This document shows, piece after piece, positions 59,559-64,000 of a DNA stretch of 64,000 bases. The notes under the pieces were generated by a model. That model searched no databases, was not told where the DNA came from, and worked only from the letters and a program-made list of their open reading frames with translations. A program made the position numbers and the translations under genes. Every line of letters begins with the position of its first letter. Position 1 is the stretch's first letter. The stretch comes from Marinobacter sp. F4216 (GTDB taxonomy: Bacteria > Pseudomonadota > Gammaproteobacteria > Pseudomonadales > Oleiphilaceae), in assembly GCF_019931195.1 (NCBI RefSeq), contig NZ_JAIOUO010000008.1:62001-126000 (forward strand). Reading direction: 5' to 3'.

Positions 59559-61370
59559 TTACTTCTTGTTCGCGCGCTTACGCTCGTTTTCAGTCAGCAG
59601 CTTCTTGCGCAGACGGATCGACTTCGGCGTTACTTCAACCAGCTCGTCGTCGTCGATGAACTCAAGCGCCTGCTCCAGAGTGTGCTTGATAGGCGGCACC
59701 AGACCGATCACTTCATCCTTACCGGAAGCGCGCATGTTGTCGAGCTTCTTGCCCTTGGTCGGGTTCACAACCAGATCGCTGTCACGGCTGTGAATACCAC
59801 ACAACTGGCCTTCATAGATTTCCTGGCCCGGATCCAGGAACAGCTTACCGCGGCTCTGCAAGGTCTCCAGTGAGTAAGTCAGCGCAGTGCCCGTCGCCAT
59901 GGAGACCAGAACACCGTTCTGGCGGCTGGTGACATCACCCATTTTGATCGGACCGTAGTGGCTGAACGTTGATGTCAGGATACCGGTACCTGACGTCATG
60001 GTCAGGAAAGCGTTACGGAAACCAATCAGTCCGCGCGCCGGAATGGTGTACTCAAGGCGCATACGCCCTTTACCATCCGGAGCCATGTTGGTCAGATCGC
60101 CCTTGCGCAACCCCATCTGCTCCATGACAGAGCCCTGATGCTGCTCCTCGATGTCGACAATTACGTTCTCGTACGGCTCTTGCTTCTCGCCATCGATTTC
60201 ACGAATGACCACTTCAGGACGGCCAACCGCCAGCTCGAAGTTTTCACGACGCATGTTCTCGATCAGTACCGACAGGTGCAGCTCGCCCCGGCCGGAAACC
60301 TTGAACTTGTCCGCGGAGTCACCCTCTTCAACACGCAGAGCAACGTTGTGCAGCAGCTCTTTTTCCAGACGTTCTTTGATGTTCCGGCTGGTGACGTACT
60401 TGCCTTCTTTACCCGCGAACGGCGAATCGTTCACCTGAAAGGTCATGGACACGGTCGGCTCGTCCACAGTCAACGGCGGCAGCGCCTCAACATTAGACTG
60501 GTCGCACAGGGTATCGGAGATGTACAGCTCATCCATGCCGCTCACACAGACGATATCACCCGCCTGCGCTTCCTCGACTTCCACGCGCTGCAGACCAGAA
60601 TGCCCCATGATCTTGAGAATACGACCATTACGCTTTTTACCGTCAGCACCAATCGCGGTTACCGGTGAATTGGTCTTAACCTTGCCGCGCATAATGCGGC
60701 CAATGCCGATAACACCCAGGAAGCTGTTGTAGTCCAGCTGGGAGATCTGCATCTGGAACGGGCCGTCCAGGTCAACCTTTGGAGCCGGCACATGGTCAAC
60801 AATCGCCTGGAACACGGCATCCATGTTGTCGTCGAGGTTTTCGTGATCGTTACCCGCAATGCCGTTCAGGGCACTGGCGTAGACAATCGGGAAGTCCAGC
60901 TGTTCGTCTGTCGCGCCCAGGGCATCAAACAGATCGAAAACCTGGTCAATAACCCAGTCCGGACGAGCACCCGGACGGTCAATCTTGTTCACCACCACGA
61001 TCGGGCGCAGGCCCGCCGCGAAGGCTTTCTGGGTCACGAAGCGGGTTTGCGGCATCGGGCCATCGATCGAATCGACAACCAGCAGCACACAATCCACCAT
61101 GCTCATTACACGCTCAACCTCACCACCAAAGTCGGCGTGTCCCGGAGTGTCGACGATGTTGATGTCGTAGTCATTCCATTTCAGCGCCGTGTTCTTCGCG
61201 AGGATGGTGATACCGCGCTCTTTTTCCTGATCGTTCGAATCCATCACGCGCTCGCTATCGAGCTCTTTACGCTCCAGCGTTCCGGATTGACGCAGCAACT
61301 GGTCTACGAGTGTGGTTTTGCCATGGTCAACGTGGGCGATGATGGCGATATTACGAAGCTTCTCAATCAC
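59559..61370 (-). CDS. typA: Translational GTPase TypA/BipA
   Basis: Ribosome-associated GTPase needed at low temperature and under stress. It has 603 residues from the GTG at 61370, preceded by AGGA; E. coli BipA is 607. The frame runs back to 61505, but that portion has no family similarity. G1 is [10 protein letters not shown]3 is DTPGHADF, and G4 is [10 protein letters not shown]. The C-terminal part has the BipA-specific [18 protein letters not shown] and the tail STGSIRL-like [10 protein letters not shown] long leader with hairpins lies upstream (see 61473-61502). Confidence 0.97.
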   Translation of the reverse strand: MIEKLRNIAIIAHVDHGKTTLVDQLLRQSGTLERKELDSERVMDSNDQEKERGITILAKNTALKWNDYDINIVDTPGHADFGGEVERVMSMVDCVLLVVDSIDGPMPQTRFVTQKAFAAGLRPIVVVNKIDRPGARPDWVIDQVFDLFDALGATDEQLDFPIVYASALNGIAGNDHENLDDNMDAVFQAIVDHVPAPKVDLDGPFQMQISQLDYNSFLGVIGIGRIMRGKVKTNSPVTAIGADGKKRNGRILKIMGHSGLQRVEVEEAQAGDIVCVSGMDELYISDTLCDQSNVEALPPLTVDEPTVSMTFQVNDSPFAGKEGKYVTSRNIKERLEKELLHNVALRVEEGDSADKFKVSGRGELHLSVLIENMRRENFELAVGRPEVVIREIDGEKQEPYENVIVDIEEQHQGSVMEQMGLRKGDLTNMAPDGKGRMRLEYTIPARGLIGFRNAFLTMTSGTGILTSTFSHYGPIKMGDVTSRQNGVLVSMATGTALTYSLETLQSRGKLFLDPGQEIYEGQLCGIHSRDSDLVVNPTKGKKLDNMRASGKDEVIGLVPPIKHTLEQALEFIDDDELVEVTPKSIRLRKKLLTENERKRANKK

Positions 61371-61472
61371 AACTATTATTCCTGCGACATGCTGTCTTTG
61401 ACCTGAGCCGTCGTCCTGAGGCCAAACCTCACATGTCGTCTCAAATCCGTAAATGGTGGGCCCATTAAGAAT

Positions 61473-61502
61473 GTGCCGGGCGGCACCACCCCGAAACCGG
61501 GG
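61473..61502 (-). promoter_or_regulatory. Hairpins in the typA leader
   Basis: Two small perfect stems lie side by side: GTGCCG-GG-CGGCAC (61473-61486) and CCCCG-AAAC-CGGGG (61489-61502). They are in the predicted leader, about 100-130 bases before the typA start. Neither has a T-run. A role in folding or thermal control is inference. Confidence 0.4.
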
Positions 61503-61522
61503 CACAAAATAAGGCGGCGCGA

Positions 61523-61528
61523 AGTATA
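61523..61528 (-). promoter_or_regulatory. Candidate -10 box of typA
   Basis: TATACT on the minus strand is a good -10 hexamer, with a weak -35 (TATTCA) at 17 bases. It would start a leader of about 145 bases that includes the hairpins. Low confidence. Confidence 0.35.
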
Positions 61529-61728
61529 GCGAAAAGTCCTACCCCTGAATATGGACATTAACGCCTATCGGAACTCGGGGACCCGCACCAACTCAGATCA
61601 TCGGCAGCTTTTTTCGCCCCATTTTAGTGCGTCACACCTTGTTTCATGCACCAATAACACCCCTCTAACCAACAGCCATAGCCCTAAAACCCGCGTCACT
61701 GAGCCAATCAGGGCCACGCCCCAGAAAT

Positions 61729-61744
61729 TGGCAAGACGCTTGCT
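61729..61744 (+). promoter_or_regulatory. Sigma-54 promoter of glnA
   Basis: TGGCAAG-N4-TTGCT has the invariant GG (61730-61731) and GC (61742-61743) at the standard spacing of sigma-54 promoters. The start point would be near 61755, about 140 bases before glnA. An NtrC-like half-site TGCACCA lies at 61647-61653. Confidence 0.8.
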
Positions 61745-61894
61745 TAAAAGATTTCAGCCCTAAATCACAGGCAAGCGGCATTTCCATTTGATAAGCTGCC
61801 TAAGCCTCTGAGGTGGATCGGATCACCAATCCGACAACCGGCGAAAAGACCACGAATGCGTCCCAGACGCTGAATAAACAACGGAGCATGCACA

Positions 61895-63298
61895 ATGTCC
61901 AAAACGATTGATTTGATCAAAGAACACGAAGTTAAGTGGGTCGATCTGCGCTTCACCGACAGCCGCGGTAAAGAGCAGCACGTTACCCTGCCGGCCTCTG
62001 AAATTGACGAAGATTTCTTCACCGACGGCAAGATGTTCGACGGTTCCTCAATCGCTGGCTGGAAGGGCATCAACGAATCCGACATGATCCTGATGCCGGC
62101 CGACGACACGTCTGTGCTGGACCCGTTCACCGAAGAAACCACGGTCAACATCACCTGTGACATCGTCGAGCCGTCCACCATGCAAGGCTACGAGCGTGAC
62201 CCACGCTCTGTTGCACGTCGCGCAGAAGAGTACCTGAAGTCCACCGGCGTCGCCGACGGCGCACTGTTTGGCCCTGAGCCCGAGTTCTTCGTATTCGATT
62301 CCGTGAAGTGGGACGTCGACATGAAGGGCGCTGGCTACAGCATCCACTCTGAAGAAGCTGCCTGGGTATCTGGTGAAGACTTCGACCGCAACAACATTGG
62401 TCACCGTCCGGGTGTCAAAGGCGGCTACTTCCCGGTTCCGCCGGTAGACAGCCTGCACGATCTGCGTGGTGCGATGTGTGCGGCCATGGAATCCATGGGC
62501 CTGGAAATCGAAGTACACCACCACGAAGTGGGCACCGCTGGCCAGTGTGAAATCGGCGTTGGCGCCAACACCCTGACCCGCAAGGCAGACGAAGTTCAGA
62601 TCCTGAAGTACTGCGTACACAACGTTGCTCACGCTTACGGCAAGACCGCCACCTTCATGCCGAAGCCGGTGGTTGGCGACAACGGCTCTGGCATGCACGT
62701 TCACATGTCCCTGAACAAAGATGGCAAGAACATCTTCGCTGGCGACGGCTATGCCGGTCTGAGCGAAACCGCCCTGTACTACATCGGCGGTATCATCAAG
62801 CACGCCAAGACCATCAACGCCTTCACCAACGCCTCTACCAACAGCTACAAGCGCCTGGTTCCGGGCTTCGAAGCTCCGGTTATGCTGGCCTACTCTGCCC
62901 GTAACCGTTCCGCTTCCATCCGTATCCCGTTCGTGAACAGCCCGAAGGCACGTCGTATCGAAGTTCGCTTCCCGGATCCGTCTGCCAACCCGTACCTGGC
63001 GTTCGCTGCCATGCTGATGGCCGGCCTCGACGGCATCCAGAATAAGATCCACCCGGGCGATGCCATGGACAAGGATCTGTACGATCTGCCGAAGGAAGAA
63101 GCACTGAACATCCCAACCGTGGCCGAGACATTCCAGGAAGCCCTGGATTGCCTCGAGAAGGATCACGAGTTCCTGACCAAGGGCGGTGTGTTCACTGAAG
63201 ACATGATCGCTGGCTACGTCGACCTGAAGCGCGGCGAAGTTGAGCGCCTGAACATGACCACTCACCCGGTTGAGTTCGACATGTACTACTCTGTTTAA
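61895..63298 (+). CDS. glnA: Glutamine synthetase, type I
   Basis: Makes glutamine from glutamate and ammonia, forming a dodecamer. It has 467 residues. Catalytic motifs: [17 protein letters not shown], the Mg/ATP region FGPEPEFF, the [19 protein letters not shown] loop, NRSASIRIP and the adenylylation site Tyr396 in [13 protein letters not shown] lies eight bases upstream of the ATG. Activity is controlled by GlnE (51343), and the promoter is sigma-54 dependent. A DUF4124 gene follows. Confidence 0.98.
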   Translation: MSKTIDLIKEHEVKWVDLRFTDSRGKEQHVTLPASEIDEDFFTDGKMFDGSSIAGWKGINESDMILMPADDTSVLDPFTEETTVNITCDIVEPSTMQGYERDPRSVARRAEEYLKSTGVADGALFGPEPEFFVFDSVKWDVDMKGAGYSIHSEEAAWVSGEDFDRNNIGHRPGVKGGYFPVPPVDSLHDLRGAMCAAMESMGLEIEVHHHEVGTAGQCEIGVGANTLTRKADEVQILKYCVHNVAHAYGKTATFMPKPVVGDNGSGMHVHMSLNKDGKNIFAGDGYAGLSETALYYIGGIIKHAKTINAFTNASTNSYKRLVPGFEAPVMLAYSARNRSASIRIPFVNSPKARRIEVRFPDPSANPYLAFAAMLMAGLDGIQNKIHPGDAMDKDLYDLPKEEALNIPTVAETFQEALDCLEKDHEFLTKGGVFTEDMIAGYVDLKRGEVERLNMTTHPVEFDMYYSV

Positions 63299-63320
63299 TC
63301 ACCACAGATTCAACAGAACC

Positions 63321-63351
63321 AAAAGCCCCGCCCCGTGCGGGGCTTTTTTTC
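63321..63351 (+). terminator. Terminator of glnA
   Basis: AAAAGCCCCGC and GCGGGGCTTTTTTT form a strong stem with a CCCGT-type loop and T-run, 23 bases after the glnA stop. Confidence 0.92.
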
Positions 63352-63494
63352 GCCCTCTTCAGGCCTCACCCGGAAAATCCTCGCAAGTGCCTGCCGCCGT
63401 TAACGATATGTAACCAACAACCGCCACCGGAGCCGTTGAAAAGACCTCAGGCGCCATCGATAATCGGTTAAAAACCACGACAACAGGTGCAGTT

Positions 63495-64000
63495 ATGAAA
63501 CCGAGGACCGGATTGCTCACCGCAGCCCTTATCCTGGCCACCTCTTCCGTCAGCGCAGAGGTTTACCGAAACGTCGATGCCTATGGCAACGTCACTTACT
63601 CCGACGAGCCGACCGAAGGCGCAGAAGCCATCGATGTGAAACCGGTGACAACCGTGACTCTCCCGAAACCCCAGAATGTGCGGGAAACCGACAAGCTCCG
63701 GGAAGAAGTCAAACGTGAAGGCTCGGTTTATGAAAGTGTTTCGTTCATCTATCCGCAGAATAACCAGGCATTCCACAGCGGCGGTGGCGAAGTCCGCTTT
63801 GAAGTCAGCAGCTCCCCTGCGCTGCAATCGGGGCACAAATACGAAGTGACGCTGGATGGCCAGCCGATTGGCCAGAGCACCTCTGGCACTGTCGCAGTCA
63901 GTAACGTAAACCGGGGCACCCACGATGCCCGCGTCCACATCGTGGATGAGAACGGCGTTCAGGTGAAAACCGGCTCCGCCATCAGCTTTACCGTGCACCG
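63495..64000 (+). CDS. DUF4124 domain protein, cut by window end
   Basis: The open frame begins at ATG 63495 with AGGTG upstream. A signal peptide (MKPRTGLLTAALILATSSVSA) precedes a DUF4124 domain (EVYRNVDAYGNVTYSDEP), then a coil-like Lys/Glu stretch and a beta-rich domain. DUF4124 proteins are secreted or periplasmic, and their function is unknown. In relatives such a gene lies between glnA and ntrBC (glnLG). The 3' end is beyond the window. Confidence 0.85.
   Translation, partial: MKPRTGLLTAALILATSSVSAEVYRNVDAYGNVTYSDEPTEGAEAIDVKPVTTVTLPKPQNVRETDKLREEVKREGSVYESVSFIYPQNNQAFHSGGGEVRFEVSSSPALQSGHKYEVTLDGQPIGQSTSGTVAVSNVNRGTHDARVHIVDENGVQVKTGSAISFTVH

Noticed and set aside
62048..63265. 405-codon minus-strand open frame opposite glnA
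   Set aside because: It is an antisense shadow produced by the codon bias of glnA, which has all its motifs on the plus strand.

Overview
The window is a stretch of ordinary-density chromosome from a Gram-negative gammaproteobacterium. Gene content and order look like Marinobacter or a close relative on the Pseudomonas side: pilMNOPQ-aroK-aroB-gltB, rppH-ptsP with a divergent HAD phosphatase, nudF-yqiB-cpdA, and glnA followed by a DUF4124 gene. This placement is inferred from gene order and protein motifs, not from a search. I see no tRNA, rRNA, CRISPR array, insertion sequence or prophage.

Layout. 1-5.7 kb (minus): the start of gltB (its 3' end lies outside the window), a gene-free spacer with a REP-like inverted pair, then aroB and aroK. 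5.8-10.7 kb (minus): the type IV pilus assembly operon pilM-N-O-P-Q, with start and stop codons overlapping from pilM to pilP. 10.9-22.2 kb: ponA (PBP1a), maeB, rpmE, priA, argS, an FtsN-like SPOR protein and the HslVU protease, which has a convincing heat-shock promoter. 22.2-33.1 kb: a patatin-like protein lacking the usual serine, ptsP, rppH, a HAD phosphatase, an RlmI-like methyltransferase, gcvH, cpdA, yqiB, nudF and thiC, the last under a TPP riboswitch. 33.5-50.3 kb: tolC followed by a lipopolysaccharide block on both strands. It holds waaA, two LpxL-like acyltransferases, an ELM1-family protein, several glycosyltransferases, a GDP-mannose enzyme, an O-antigen-ligase-like membrane protein and a Kdo kinase. 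50.3-64 kb: ilvE, glnE, a potassium channel, a CYTH protein, a porin, dtd, a prolyl iminopeptidase, typA, glnA and the start of a DUF4124 gene.

Functional themes. Nitrogen assimilation recurs: GltB (GOGAT), GlnA under a sigma-54 promoter, GlnE (glutamine synthetase adenylyltransferase) and PtsP (nitrogen PTS enzyme I). The envelope is the second theme: pilus, PBP1a, SPOR protein, TolC, porin and the LPS core. WaaA together with a KdkA-type kinase suggests a phosphorylated Kdo in the inner core, and the bifunctional mannose-1-phosphate guanylyltransferase suggests mannose-derived sugars in the outer part.

Most of the window is well-known housekeeping sequence, and I did not find a clear new multi-gene system. 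The places most worth a second look are the thiC riboswitch and its start-codon-pairing element, the patatin-like protein with an Asn in place of its serine, the ELM1-family protein in the LPS block, the AT-rich sugar-transferase-like gene at 46.3-47.5 kb, the REP-like pair upstream of gltB, and the hairpin-rich leaders of gltB and typA. Start codons were reassigned where an internal start has a better ribosome binding site or fits the family; this is stated in each entry.
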